This document shows positions 1 to 6,961 of a stretch of DNA of 12,519 nt, piece after piece. Each line of letters starts with the position of its first letter. The stretch's first letter is position 1. A program made the position numbers and the translations under genes. Under the pieces are notes generated by a model that was given only the letters and a program-made list of their open reading frames with translations, was not told the DNA's origin and searched no databases. Source of the DNA: an uncultured Desulfobacterales bacterium (GTDB lineage Bacteria; Desulfobacterota; Desulfobacteria; Desulfobacterales; UBA11574). The stretch lies in NCBI GenBank assembly GCA_937925895.1, contig CALANC010000399.1, positions 1-12,519 of the forward strand, read 5' to 3'.

Positions 1-1
1 G

Positions 2-1090
2 GGGGGGCGGGGATTAAAAATTCCGATTATAGAATCGGTCACTCGACTCCCCTTAAACACAATTCCTATCGAACTTGAGCTTTCAGGTGCACTAACCAAT
101 GGAATCATTCCTGTTAATATTCAGGCCATGGCCAACGTGAAAATCGCGGGCAACGAAGAAGAAGGACTTTCCAATGCTCTGGAGAGATTTCTGGGGAAAA
201 ATCTTGGAGATGTCTCTCAGATTGCCAAGGAAACCCTTGAAGGAAGTCTCCGGGGCGTTCTTTCTACCCTTACTCCGGAAGAAGCCAACAGTAAACGTCT
301 GGAGTTTGCGGAAAAAGTAGCTCAGGAAGCCCGGGAAGACCTGCGACGGCTCGGTTTGGTCCTGGATACTTTTAAGATACAGCATTTGTCCGACTCTGAA
401 GGATATCTGGATGCCATCGCTCGCAAGAAGAATGCCGAGGTGAGAGGGGATGCCAAAATTGTCGAAGCAAATGCAGAGGCTGATGCCCGGCAAGTCGCGG
501 CAGAGGCCAAAAAGCGGGGAAGCGTATCGGAGCGCGAAGCGGAAATGCATATCGTGGAAACGGAAAACAAGCTTCAGGTGCTGCGAGCCAATCTGGCCGC
601 TGAAGCGAACCGGGCTGAGGCAAAAGCGCAGGTGGCACGAGAGATTACCAAGGTTGAAGAGGAGCAGAAACTTGAAAAGCAGCGGGTTGAGATGAATAAA
701 AATAAATATGAAGCGGACATGGTCGTGCCCGCCCAGGCAGAGAAGGAGGCTAAGGTCCTCAAGGCCAAGGGTGAGGCGGCCTCCATTATTGAGGACGGCA
801 AGGCAACCGCCGATGCCATAAGGGTCCTGCGTGAGCAGTGGGAGAAAGAAGATACCAGAGAGCTCTTCTTGATCCAGCAGCTACCGGACATTCTTGATAA
901 AGTTACCAGTGTCCTTTCTGAAAATCTTTCCATCGACAAGGTTACGGTGCTCGATGGCGGCAACGGAAACGGCATGCCCGCTTATGTTAAGGGAGTTACA
1001 GGTTCGATTGTGGCAATTATGGAACAGGTAAAAAACGCAGTCGGACTCGATATCCCTGAGATTCTTCAGACCAGAGGTAAGGGAGTATAA
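2..1090 (+). CDS. Flotillin / SPFH-domain membrane scaffold protein, 5' part missing
   Basis: The reading frame is open from base 2 to the TAA at 1088-1090. An internal ATG at 128 exists, but the codons before it already encode typical SPFH sequence (KIPIIESVTRLPLN, then GALTNGIIPVNIQAMANVKI), so the gene enters from the left edge and the true start is outside. 362 residues are visible. About the first 140 are the second half of the SPFH/Band-7 domain. Then comes a long Ala/Glu/Lys/Arg-rich coiled coil with repeated EA-type dipeptides (roughly 145-275), as in flotillins. The tail is a moderately hydrophobic segment with Gly/Asn-rich GGNGNGMP. Flotillins oligomerise on the cytoplasmic membrane face and organise protein-lipid microdomains. 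glnA follows after 11 bases with its own strong Shine-Dalgarno, so cotranscription is likely. Family assignment is confident; the cargo is inference. Confidence 0.88.
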   Translation, partial: GGRGLKIPIIESVTRLPLNTIPIELELSGALTNGIIPVNIQAMANVKIAGNEEEGLSNALERFLGKNLGDVSQIAKETLEGSLRGVLSTLTPEEANSKRLEFAEKVAQEAREDLRRLGLVLDTFKIQHLSDSEGYLDAIARKKNAEVRGDAKIVEANAEADARQVAAEAKKRGSVSEREAEMHIVETENKLQVLRANLAAEANRAEAKAQVAREITKVEEEQKLEKQRVEMNKNKYEADMVVPAQAEKEAKVLKAKGEAASIIEDGKATADAIRVLREQWEKEDTRELFLIQQLPDILDKVTSVLSENLSIDKVTVLDGGNGNGMPAYVKGVTGSIVAIMEQVKNAVGLDIPEILQTRGKGV

Positions 1091-1101
1091 AGGAGGGATC
1101 A

Positions 1102-2430
1102 ATGCTCTGTAGAAACAACAAAGACGTGTATAAAATCGTCAGAGACAAAAACATCAGTTTTATCCAGATATGGTTTACTGATGTCCTGGGTATATTGAAA
1201 AGCTTTGCCATCACTCCCAGCGAACTGGAAGGGGCGTTGACTGAGGGGATGGGATTTGACGGTTCTTCCATTGAAGGGTTTGCCCGGATCGAGGAGAGCG
1301 ATATGGTCGCCAAACCCGATCCCACAACCTTTCAATTTCTACCATGGCGACCCAAGGAACGACCGGTTGCCCGGATGTTTTGCGATATTCTCCAGCCGGA
1401 CGGGACCCCTTACGCCGGAGATCCAAGATATGTCTTAAAGCGAATGCTTCGCAAGGCGGCGGAATTGGGATATATCTTTTATCTGGGACCGGAATTGGAA
1501 TTTTTCTACTTCAAAAATGACGAGGCAACCCAAATCATTGACAAAGGAGGATATTTTGACACGCCTCCGTTGGACATCGGCGGGAATCTGAGACGAGAGA
1601 CGATTTTTACGCTGCAAGATATGGGAATTCAGGTGGAATACAGTCATCATGAAGTTGCTCCCAGCCAGCACGAGATTGACCTTCGCTACAATGAAGGCCT
1701 TTTAATGGCGGATACCGCCGTGACGCTGAGAATCGTTGTCAAGGAGATCGCAAGACAGAATGGGGTTTACGCAACCTTCATGCCCAAACCCATCTTTGGT
1801 GAAAACGGTAGCGGTATGCATGTCCATCAGTCCCTGTTTCGTGGAGACATGAACGCCTTCCACGATCCAAATGATCGTTATGGTCTCTCCGACTTGGCCA
1901 AATCTTATATCGCCGGTATCATGGAACACGCCAGGGAAATAACCTTGGTGACCAATCAGTGGGTCAATTCTTATAAGCGATTGGTTCCGGGCTACGAAGC
2001 GCCCGTCTATGTTGCCTGGGCCCAGCGCAACCGTTCCACCATGGTGCGCGTACCTATGTACAAACCGGGAAAGGAACAGGCAACTCGCATCGAATTCCGC
2101 TCGCCGGATCCTTCCTGTAATCCCTACTTAGCGTTCGCAGTCATGCTGGCCGCCGGATTGAAAGGCGTCGAGAAGAACTACCCACTTCCCGAACCGATTG
2201 AAGAAGACATCTATGAGATGGATGAGGCGGCAAGAGGGCGTGCAGGCATCACCTCCCTGCCCGGAAGTCTTTTCGAGGCCAGGCAGGAGATGGAAAAGAG
2301 TGAACTCATGCGAGAAACCCTGGGAGATCACATTTTCCACAAGGTGCTCGCCAACAAAAAGATCGAATGGGACCGCTTCCGCACCTATGTCACCGACTTT
2401 GAAGTCGGTCAATATTTGCCGATTCTATAA
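1102..2430 (+). CDS. glnA: Glutamine synthetase, type I-alpha
   Basis: ATP-dependent synthesis of glutamine from glutamate and ammonium, cytoplasmic dodecamer. The 442-residue length fits the shorter GSI-alpha form. Visible signatures: GFDGSSIEGF (51-60), GPELEFF (129-135) with metal-binding Glu, HHEVAPSQHEID (182-193), KPIFGENGSGMHVH (229-242) with the ATP/metal site, the Glu-flap region GYEAPVYVAW (297-306), NRSTMVRVP (310-318) and EFRSPDPSCNPYLAF (331-345). Arg62 in FARIEESDM matches the Arg that mediates glutamine feedback in Bacillus-type enzymes. The loop around Tyr371 (EEDIYEMD) does not match the NLYDLP adenylylation site of GSI-beta, so control by feedback rather than by adenylylation is inferred. 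The start ATG has AAGGAGG seven to eight bases upstream, and the preceding stop is 11 bases away. The next gene starts 12 bases after the stop. Confidence 0.97.
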   Translation: MLCRNNKDVYKIVRDKNISFIQIWFTDVLGILKSFAITPSELEGALTEGMGFDGSSIEGFARIEESDMVAKPDPTTFQFLPWRPKERPVARMFCDILQPDGTPYAGDPRYVLKRMLRKAAELGYIFYLGPELEFFYFKNDEATQIIDKGGYFDTPPLDIGGNLRRETIFTLQDMGIQVEYSHHEVAPSQHEIDLRYNEGLLMADTAVTLRIVVKEIARQNGVYATFMPKPIFGENGSGMHVHQSLFRGDMNAFHDPNDRYGLSDLAKSYIAGIMEHAREITLVTNQWVNSYKRLVPGYEAPVYVAWAQRNRSTMVRVPMYKPGKEQATRIEFRSPDPSCNPYLAFAVMLAAGLKGVEKNYPLPEPIEEDIYEMDEAARGRAGITSLPGSLFEARQEMEKSELMRETLGDHIFHKVLANKKIEWDRFRTYVTDFEVGQYLPIL

Positions 2431-2442
2431 AGGAAGAAAATA

Positions 2443-3108
2443 ATGAATAGTAACGAGGCACGCAGTGTTTTTCAGTCATCACAGCAAATGACGGTGCTTT
2501 GGGCTGGTGTCATATCAAAAAATTTTGTCTTTACAATCGTTTTTATTGCCGCCGTCTGGTCCTATTTCCTGAAAGCGTATATCGAATCGGTTTCAACCGG
2601 ATTTTCCCATGGTCTTTCATACCTTGCGGTGGCTGCCGGCTTGACTTCAATTCTGCTGGGACTGTGGCGGGTTTATAACCGTTTCATATACAACCGTCTT
2701 GCCGGTCTCTATCCCGACTTGTTGCACTGCGAGAAGATTCTTGGCATCGAATCCTCTCGTGGAACCGCGGGTGACTTACAAAAACGCATTCCGAGACTTC
2801 GTCGGATTCTCGGAGAAAGCGAGCTGAACCCTGACCAGAAGCAAAAGGCTATTTCATTCCTGGTTGAAACAAAACGTTTGGGTCAGAGAAGCCACCTGGT
2901 GATCGACTTCATTATGATTGTAATCATTATTTCCATGTTTGGACTTTGTATAAGTGCACACGCAAAAATTCAACTTCCTTTGGCTATTGGAACGATCATT
3001 GCCACCCTAGCTGGCTTTTTGCTGGTGTTTTGTGGCATTTTTATTTTCCAGCGGTATCCGTCCCAATCAACCATTGCAACGACCATAACCAAATATCAAG
3101 AAGAATAA
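2443..3108 (+). CDS. Unrecognised four-helix integral membrane protein in the glnA-amtB operon
   Basis: A 221-residue protein that I do not recognise. It has two hydrophobic pairs: about residues 25-44 and 58-75, then 153-172 and 178-202. A roughly 75-residue polar, Arg/Lys-rich stretch separates the pairs (RVYNRFIYNRLAGLYPDL, RIPRLRRILGESELNPDQKQK) and by the positive-inside rule should be cytoplasmic. The C-terminal tail is short and polar. The ATG has AGGAAG about eight bases upstream and sits 12 bases after the glnA stop; amtB begins 34 bases after this stop, so it is almost certainly in the same transcript. Lengths and loops do not resemble GlnK, an Amt fragment or a two-component sensor. 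A role as an accessory or adaptor of the ammonium channel or of the flotillin is guilt by association only. Confidence 0.85.
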   Translation: MNSNEARSVFQSSQQMTVLWAGVISKNFVFTIVFIAAVWSYFLKAYIESVSTGFSHGLSYLAVAAGLTSILLGLWRVYNRFIYNRLAGLYPDLLHCEKILGIESSRGTAGDLQKRIPRLRRILGESELNPDQKQKAISFLVETKRLGQRSHLVIDFIMIVIIISMFGLCISAHAKIQLPLAIGTIIATLAGFLLVFCGIFIFQRYPSQSTIATTITKYQEE

Positions 3109-3142
3109 GGACGAGCTTTTCAAAAATGAGGAGGATACTTGT

Positions 3143-4573
3143 ATGACGCGCAAAATCTTAGTTTTGGCCTTTATTACTCTTTTTCTTGCCGGATACGCGG
3201 TGCCGAAAGTTACGGCGGAAACCGCCGCAGGAACTGATATTTCGGCACCAGCACCCCAGGAAGTCAGACTGCCGGAAACCTCTGCTGCCCAAGGTGAAGA
3301 TAACCCTGACTCCATAAGGGTAGCCTTGGATACCGGTTGGGTTTTGCTTGCGGGAGTTCTGGTGATGTTCATGCAGGCAGGATTCGCCATGTTGTCGGCC
3401 GGGTTTTCCCGATCCAAAAACGCCTGCAACATGTTGATGAAAAACCTCATGGATTTTTGTTTTGGAACCGTAGCTTTTTGGGCCATTGGATTCGGTATCA
3501 TGTTCGGTGCCGGCAATCTTCTATTTGGAACCAGCGGCTTTTTTCTTCAAGATAGCGGTAAAACGTTTGTATCTCTCGACTGGACAGTTGTCCCACTGGA
3601 ATGCAAGTACTTCTTCCAGCTGGTATTCTGTGCCACCGCAGCGACGATTGTAGCCGGCTCAATGGCGGAAAGAACCAAATTTTCAGCCTATATAGCCTAT
3701 AGCATTGTTATCACCGCCATCATCTATCCCATCGTGGGTCATTGGATCTGGGGCGGTGGCTGGCTGGCCGAATTGGGTATGTGGGATTTTGCCGGATCCT
3801 CCGTGGTGCACTCTACCGGCGGCTGGCTGGCGCTAACCGGCGCTATCATGCTGGGACCCAGAACCGGAAAGTATAACCCTGACGGTTCTTCCAATGCTTT
3901 TCCCGGCCACAATATTCCTCTGGCTGCCTTGGGCACCTTTATCTTGTGGTTCGGCTGGTTTGGCTTTAACCCGGGCAGTACCATGGCCCTGGTTCCGGAT
4001 ATTGCTCACATCGCCGCTACTACGAATATGGCCGGTGCCTCCGGCGGCATTGCCGCCATGATTCTCGCCTGGTGGATGTTCAAAAAACCGGATGTGAGCA
4101 TGGCCCTCAACGGCGTGCTCGGCGGTTTGGTGGGAATTACCGCTTCCTGTGCATTTGTATCCATTGGAAGCGCCATCTGGATTGGAATCTTCGCAGGTAT
4201 TCTCGTGGTCCTTTCGGTCATTTTCATCGATCAAGTATTGCACGTCGATGACCCGGTGGGTGCTATTGCCGTGCACGCCGTCTGCGGAGTATGGGGAACG
4301 TTCGCCCTCGGACTTTTCGCTCAGGACAAGTTCTCGCCTGGTACAACCGGTGACGGGCTTTTTTTCGGCGGCGGATGGAAGCTTCTGGGTGCCCAATCTT
4401 TAGGAATCGTCTCGGTTTTCGCTTGGTCTATGGCCTCCGGCTTTCTCCTATTTTGGGTCATCAAGCAACTGGTGGGCTTACGGGTCAGCAGGGAGGAAGA
4501 ACTTCGCGGTCTTGACATTGATGAGCATGGCATGGAAGCATACTCCGGCTTCCAGGTGTTTACGATACAGTAG
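3143..4573 (+). CDS. amtB: Ammonium channel/transporter, Amt family
   Basis: Conducts ammonium/ammonia across the inner membrane, working as a trimer. 476 residues. A signal peptide is likely at 1-25 (MTRKI..., hydrophobic core, VTA before E26), followed by a Pro/Ala/Glu-rich periplasmic lead of about 35 residues. The Amt core starts near DTGWVLLAGVLVMF (63-76) with about eleven membrane helices. Seen: KYFFQ with the Phe of the periplasmic gate (about 157-158), ATIVAGSMAER (167-177), Asp215 in WDFAGSSVVH, the twin pore histidines H223 (SVVHSTGG) and H378 (AVHAVCGVWG), and FGWFGFNPGS (270-279). The C-terminal GLRVSREEELRGLDIDEHGMEAY is the conserved tail that couples subunits and contacts GlnK, so PII control is expected although no glnK is in view. 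ATG with AGGAGG ten bases upstream; TAG stop. No clear terminator follows. Confidence 0.97.
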   Translation: MTRKILVLAFITLFLAGYAVPKVTAETAAGTDISAPAPQEVRLPETSAAQGEDNPDSIRVALDTGWVLLAGVLVMFMQAGFAMLSAGFSRSKNACNMLMKNLMDFCFGTVAFWAIGFGIMFGAGNLLFGTSGFFLQDSGKTFVSLDWTVVPLECKYFFQLVFCATAATIVAGSMAERTKFSAYIAYSIVITAIIYPIVGHWIWGGGWLAELGMWDFAGSSVVHSTGGWLALTGAIMLGPRTGKYNPDGSSNAFPGHNIPLAALGTFILWFGWFGFNPGSTMALVPDIAHIAATTNMAGASGGIAAMILAWWMFKKPDVSMALNGVLGGLVGITASCAFVSIGSAIWIGIFAGILVVLSVIFIDQVLHVDDPVGAIAVHAVCGVWGTFALGLFAQDKFSPGTTGDGLFFGGGWKLLGAQSLGIVSVFAWSMASGFLLFWVIKQLVGLRVSREEELRGLDIDEHGMEAYSGFQVFTIQ

Positions 4574-4682
4574 GGAGAGTAGAATATTATTGAGCAAACC
4601 GGAGGTTTCGATAGCTGCAGCTACAGATGGAGTATGGACGGAAATAACTTTCTTGAAGTGATGTCTTTATGTCCTTAATGAT

Positions 4683-4889
4683 TTAAAAACTATACCTGTT
4701 GTGCAATAAAGGACTGCTGTGCAATAGAGGGAATGCTAAATCTTTATAACAACCTTCACATAAAATATTTTTGTGGTCTCCCACCCACTTATAAGAATAT
4801 TTTATTGAGCGGTTACATTTTGAGCATTTTACTACAATATCATTAGAAGTATCGCCCGTAGATTTAGCAGAGTCATTTTCTATCGACAT
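4683..4889 (-). CDS. Small zinc-ribbon protein with its own sigma-54 promoter
   Basis: 68 residues. The start was placed at the ATG at 4887-4889 because AAAGGAG lies six bases upstream on this strand; the frame stays open further upstream, but those codons overlap the predicted promoter and leader. A polar Ser/Asp/Asn-rich N-terminus (1-17) is followed by two CxxC knuckles, CSKC (22-25) and CEGC (44-47), 18 residues apart, enclosing a basic/aromatic stretch (RSIKYSYKWVGDHKN). This is a plausible single structural zinc site for binding nucleic acid or protein. The C-terminus contains PLLH twice, from an 18-bp tandem duplication. I do not recognise a named family. It is preceded by a near-perfect -24/-12 promoter and lies downstream of a sigma-54 activator gene on the same strand, so it is probably that activator's target. 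Confidence 0.72.
   Translation of the reverse strand: MSIENDSAKSTGDTSNDIVVKCSKCNRSIKYSYKWVGDHKNILCEGCYKDLAFPLLHSSPLLHNRYSF
4700..4730. repeat. 18-bp-period tandem repeat inside the zinc-ribbon gene
   Basis: TGTGCAATAAAGG (4700-4712) and TGTGCAATAGAGG (4718-4730) differ at one base and are offset by 18 bp, an in-frame six-codon period. On the coding strand this gives PLLHSS followed by PLLHN near the C-terminus. It looks like a local duplication that lengthened the tail without breaking the frame. Confidence 0.7.
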
Positions 4890-4931
4890 TTTTGTCTCCT
4901 TTGAATTATATAATGATAAGTTAATAGTTCG

Positions 4932-4943
4932 AACAGATCTGTT
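4932..4943. promoter_or_regulatory. 12-bp palindrome at the predicted transcription start of the zinc-ribbon gene
   Basis: AACAGATCTGTT is a perfect 12-bp palindrome. It covers about -8 to +5 relative to the start predicted from the sigma-54 promoter (about 4936, - strand), so a bound repressor would block initiation. A second palindrome, TTGTGCACAA (4969-4978), lies just upstream of the -24 box. Function is inference; short palindromes occur by chance in AT-rich DNA. Confidence 0.35.
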
Positions 4944-4946
4944 TTT

Positions 4947-4962
4947 TGCAATTAATGTGCCA
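4947..4962 (-). promoter_or_regulatory. Sigma-54 (-24/-12) promoter of the zinc-ribbon gene
   Basis: Read on the - strand: TGGCAC-ATTAA-TTGCA, matching the RpoN consensus TGGCAC-N5-TTGCA/T, with the invariant GG and GC separated by exactly ten bases. The predicted start is near 4936, giving a leader of about 47 bases that contains the Shine-Dalgarno of the 4683-4889 gene. It is the only match of this quality that I found in the intergenic DNA of the window. An IHF-like sequence (AATCAG-N4-TAA, about 4981-4993, one mismatch to WATCAR-N4-TTR) lies between it and the candidate enhancer. Confidence 0.85.
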
Positions 4963-5060
4963 TAAATGTTGTGCACAAATAATCAGTCAATAAATCCTAT
5001 ATTTTTAGGCAATTAGACTGTTTAATTTTCATTGTAGACAGAAATTAACTCATATTCGTG

Positions 5061-5104
5061 TTACATTAATGTTAAAAAAATATTTATTTTTTACAAAAAT
5101 GTAA
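5061..5104. promoter_or_regulatory. Candidate enhancer (UAS): two ACA-N4-TGT inverted repeats 30 bp apart
   Basis: Site 1 is TTACATTAATGTTAA (5061-5075), with the core ACATTAATGT a perfect palindrome. Site 2 is TTACAAAAATGTAA (5091-5104), with 5-bp perfect arms. Core centres are exactly 30 bp apart, about three helical turns, so both face the same side. They lie about 130 and 160 bp upstream of the predicted sigma-54 start, the usual place for activator sites. They do not match the NifA site TGT-N10-ACA, and I found no such site between 4960 and 5160. The direct repeat TAATGTTAA (5067-5075, 5102-5110) overlaps both. Confidence 0.55.
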
Positions 5105-5160
5105 TGTTAATAATAGAAAAAGGAATGGGAGAGTTATTTGTATTAATCTGTTTTGAGTTT

Positions 5161-6684
5161 CTAGCGGTAATTCCGATAGTCGACACCGTATTTTTGGGCC
5201 TTATAGGAAAATTTACGAACGGTTGTCTTGAGTATCTGGGTGGCGAGGGTGATGTTTCCCCTGGTGTTTTTTAGTGAATCGATGATCATTTCTCTTTCCA
5301 GGTTTGCTATAGCATCGTCAAGGGATAGCATGGGCAATGAGTTTGATTCAGTGCCTGTCTGAAGTGTGGGGGGGAGGTGATAGCTGTGAATCACTCTCTC
5401 TTCGCACAAGAGAACGGCTCTTTCGATACAGTTTTCAAGCTCTCTCACATTTCCGGGCCAGTGATACTGCATGAGCATGTCTATGGAAGGTGTGGAAAGA
5501 CGTCTTATATCTTTATGATTTTCCTTGGCGTATTTTTCGAGAAAATAATCGGCCAAAAGTAGAATATCTGTCTTTCTTTCTCTTAAAGGCGGCATGTAAA
5601 TGGGGAAAACATTCAGACGATAATAGAGATCATCCCTGAAATTCTCTTGTTCAACTGCCTCTTCAAGATTTTTGTTGGTTGCTGTTATAATGCGTACATC
5701 GGTTTTTATTGTTTTATGACCGCCAACCCGCTCAAACTCTTTTTCCTGCAAAATACGGAGCAGATTTGCCTGAACATCCAGGCCGAGTGTTCCGATTTCA
5801 TCAAGGAAAATGGTTCCTTTATTGGCCAGTTCGAATTTTCCAAGTTTTTGTTTGATGGCCCCGGTAAATGCCCCCTTTTCATGTCCGAATAACTCGCTTT
5901 CAATAAGGCTGGTCGGAAGTGAAGCACAATTTACCTTAACAAATGGGCCTTTGGATCTATGGCTGTTGTAATGTACTGAGCTGGCAACAAGCTCCTTGCC
6001 GGTACCGCTTTCCCCACGAATAAGCACAGTCGCATTACTTTTGGAAACATGGGAGATCATCTGATAGACTTCACGCATTTTGTTACTGTTGCCGACAATA
6101 TCGGTTATCCGGTATCGATTTTTCAGTTCCTTTCTCAGTCTTAAATTCTCTTCTCTTAAATGTTCCTTTTCCAGACGGATGGTTTCCAGGTTAATAACAT
6201 GCCTGGCAATCATCGTCGCAATGACAGACATGAGCTTTTTCCCTTCTCTCAGGGAATAGGATTCTTCAAAAGGTCGATCGACACTGAACGCACCGATAAC
6301 CTGCTTCCCCTTTTTGATAGGCACACAAATAAAGGATAGCTCCAGTTCTTGTTTAGACTTTCTTGAAGCAGTACGGTCAAGAAAGAGTGGTTCTTTGCTG
6401 ATTTTGGGTATGGCAACAGCTTTACCGGTTTGAATGACCCGCCCGGTAATTCCTTCACCCAATTTATATTTTCCTTTCTCCATTGCGGTTCTGGAAAGAC
6501 CGTGGGCAACTTCTATGTTTATCTCGTCACGCAAAGGATGTAAAATAGATATGGTTCCCCTCAAGGTATTCATTGCGTTGGAGAGGATGCCCAGAACCTT
6601 ATATAACGCCTTTTTAAGTTCCAGATGTTCATTCAGCGCCTCGCTGATTTCATATAGCAATGTAATGTCTTCGATTCTTTTCAT
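5161..6684 (-). CDS. Sigma-54-dependent transcriptional activator, NifA-like (GAF, AAA+, HTH)
   Basis: 507 residues from the ATG at 6682-6684. An upstream in-frame TTG (6729) would add 15 residues, but neither start has a strong Shine-Dalgarno; the chosen one aligns with the usual start just before the GAF domain ([13 protein letters not shown]). Residues 5-165 form a GAF sensor and 165-190 a charged linker. The AAA+ domain (about 195-430) has Walker A GESGTGKE (224-231), the sigma-54-contacting GAFTGA (271-276), Walker [10 protein letters not shown] (290-298), the Arg-finger stretch [10 protein letters not shown] (349-358) and [10 protein letters not shown] (409-418). The C-terminal Fis-type HTH (about 475-505) ends [14 protein letters not shown], much like NifA tails, but it is off consensus (ATQILK where AARxLG is usual). 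It remodels RpoN polymerase using ATP and probably drives the zinc-ribbon gene downstream. No nif genes are in view, so a true NifA is not claimed. Confidence 0.93.
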   Translation of the reverse strand: MKRIEDITLLYEISEALNEHLELKKALYKVLGILSNAMNTLRGTISILHPLRDEINIEVAHGLSRTAMEKGKYKLGEGITGRVIQTGKAVAIPKISKEPLFLDRTASRKSKQELELSFICVPIKKGKQVIGAFSVDRPFEESYSLREGKKLMSVIATMIARHVINLETIRLEKEHLREENLRLRKELKNRYRITDIVGNSNKMREVYQMISHVSKSNATVLIRGESGTGKELVASSVHYNSHRSKGPFVKVNCASLPTSLIESELFGHEKGAFTGAIKQKLGKFELANKGTIFLDEIGTLGLDVQANLLRILQEKEFERVGGHKTIKTDVRIITATNKNLEEAVEQENFRDDLYYRLNVFPIYMPPLRERKTDILLLADYFLEKYAKENHKDIRRLSTPSIDMLMQYHWPGNVRELENCIERAVLLCEERVIHSYHLPPTLQTGTESNSLPMLSLDDAIANLEREMIIDSLKNTRGNITLATQILKTTVRKFSYKAQKYGVDYRNYR

Positions 6685-6781
6685 GATGTGATCTTTTCGT
6701 TGATATTCCCAATTGGATCGTTGAGCCAAGCTTTAAATTGATGCTTTTGATTATGTTTATCTTATTTTTCAGTTGATTTTC

Positions 6782-6796
6782 TTGTCTGCCGGACAA
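6782..6796. repeat. Inverted repeat TTGTC-N5-GACAA in the leader of the activator gene
   Basis: TTGTC (6782-6786) and GACAA (6792-6796) are perfect 5-bp arms around TGCCG. It lies about 100 bases upstream of the activator ATG on that gene's side and could be an operator or a small hairpin in the 5' leader. Arms this short are weak evidence. Confidence 0.35.
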
Positions 6797-6832
6797 AAAA
6801 GAACACTGTATGGATGAATATTTGTTGCCTGT

Positions 6833-6863
6833 ATTTGTTAAATATAACAAATTTGTAACAAAT
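6833..6863. promoter_or_regulatory. Overlapping palindromes, candidate operator between the activator and HNH genes
   Basis: Two inverted repeats abut: ATTTGTTA-AATA-TAACAAAT (6833-6852, 8-bp perfect arms) and ATTTGT-A-ACAAAT (6851-6863, 6-bp perfect arms). Both use the half-site ATTTGT/ACAAAT. They overlap the proposed sigma-70 promoter of the activator gene (spacer, -10 and start), which suggests autoregulation or repression. The 340-base gene-free stretch 6685-7024 otherwise shows only the TTGTC/GACAA repeat and the two promoters annotated here. Confidence 0.5.
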
Positions 6864-6868
6864 AGCAA
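6841..6868 (-). promoter_or_regulatory. Candidate sigma-70 promoter of the sigma-54 activator gene
   Basis: On the - strand, TTGCTA (6868-6863, 4 of 6 to TTGACA), a 16-bp spacer and TATATT (6846-6841, 5 of 6 to TATAAT). The start would be near 6834, leaving a leader of about 150 bases. Moderate match in AT-rich DNA; it is supported mainly by the palindromes that overlap it. Confidence 0.4.
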
Positions 6869-6961
6869 TTTTTTTCTTCATTCTGACCACAATCAAATCA
6901 TCTTCGTCCCGATTTCATCCCACCTATCCCATGCTCACATAACCATAACCCCACAGAATTC

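Noticed and set aside
1..12. G-rich start of the window (GGGGGGGCGGGG) as a structural element
   Set aside because: It lies at the window edge, in frame with the flotillin ORF; it may be low-complexity or assembly-end sequence, and nothing can be concluded.
92..550. Long antisense and alternative-frame ORFs within the flotillin gene, and similar ones inside glnA, amtB and the activator gene
   Set aside because: They are shadows of strongly supported genes, lack ribosome sites and have unnatural composition.
4612..4623. Perfect palindrome TAGCTGCAGCTA after amtB as a terminator
   Set aside because: No loop and no following T-run; palindromes this short occur by chance.
4590..4661. Short TTG-started frame of 23 codons (LSKPEVSIAAATDGVW...) after amtB
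   Set aside because: Too short, weak ribosome site 13 bases away, no recognisable family; left unannotated.
4931..4943. LexA (SOS) box of the CGAAC-N4-GTTCG type before the zinc-ribbon gene
   Set aside because: The half-sites are separated by six bases, not four, and the right half is GTTTT.
6685..6729. Upstream TTG start for the sigma-54 activator (adds 15 residues)
   Set aside because: No Shine-Dalgarno before the TTG, and the extra residues are not typical of the family; the ATG at 6682-6684 is preferred but not certain.
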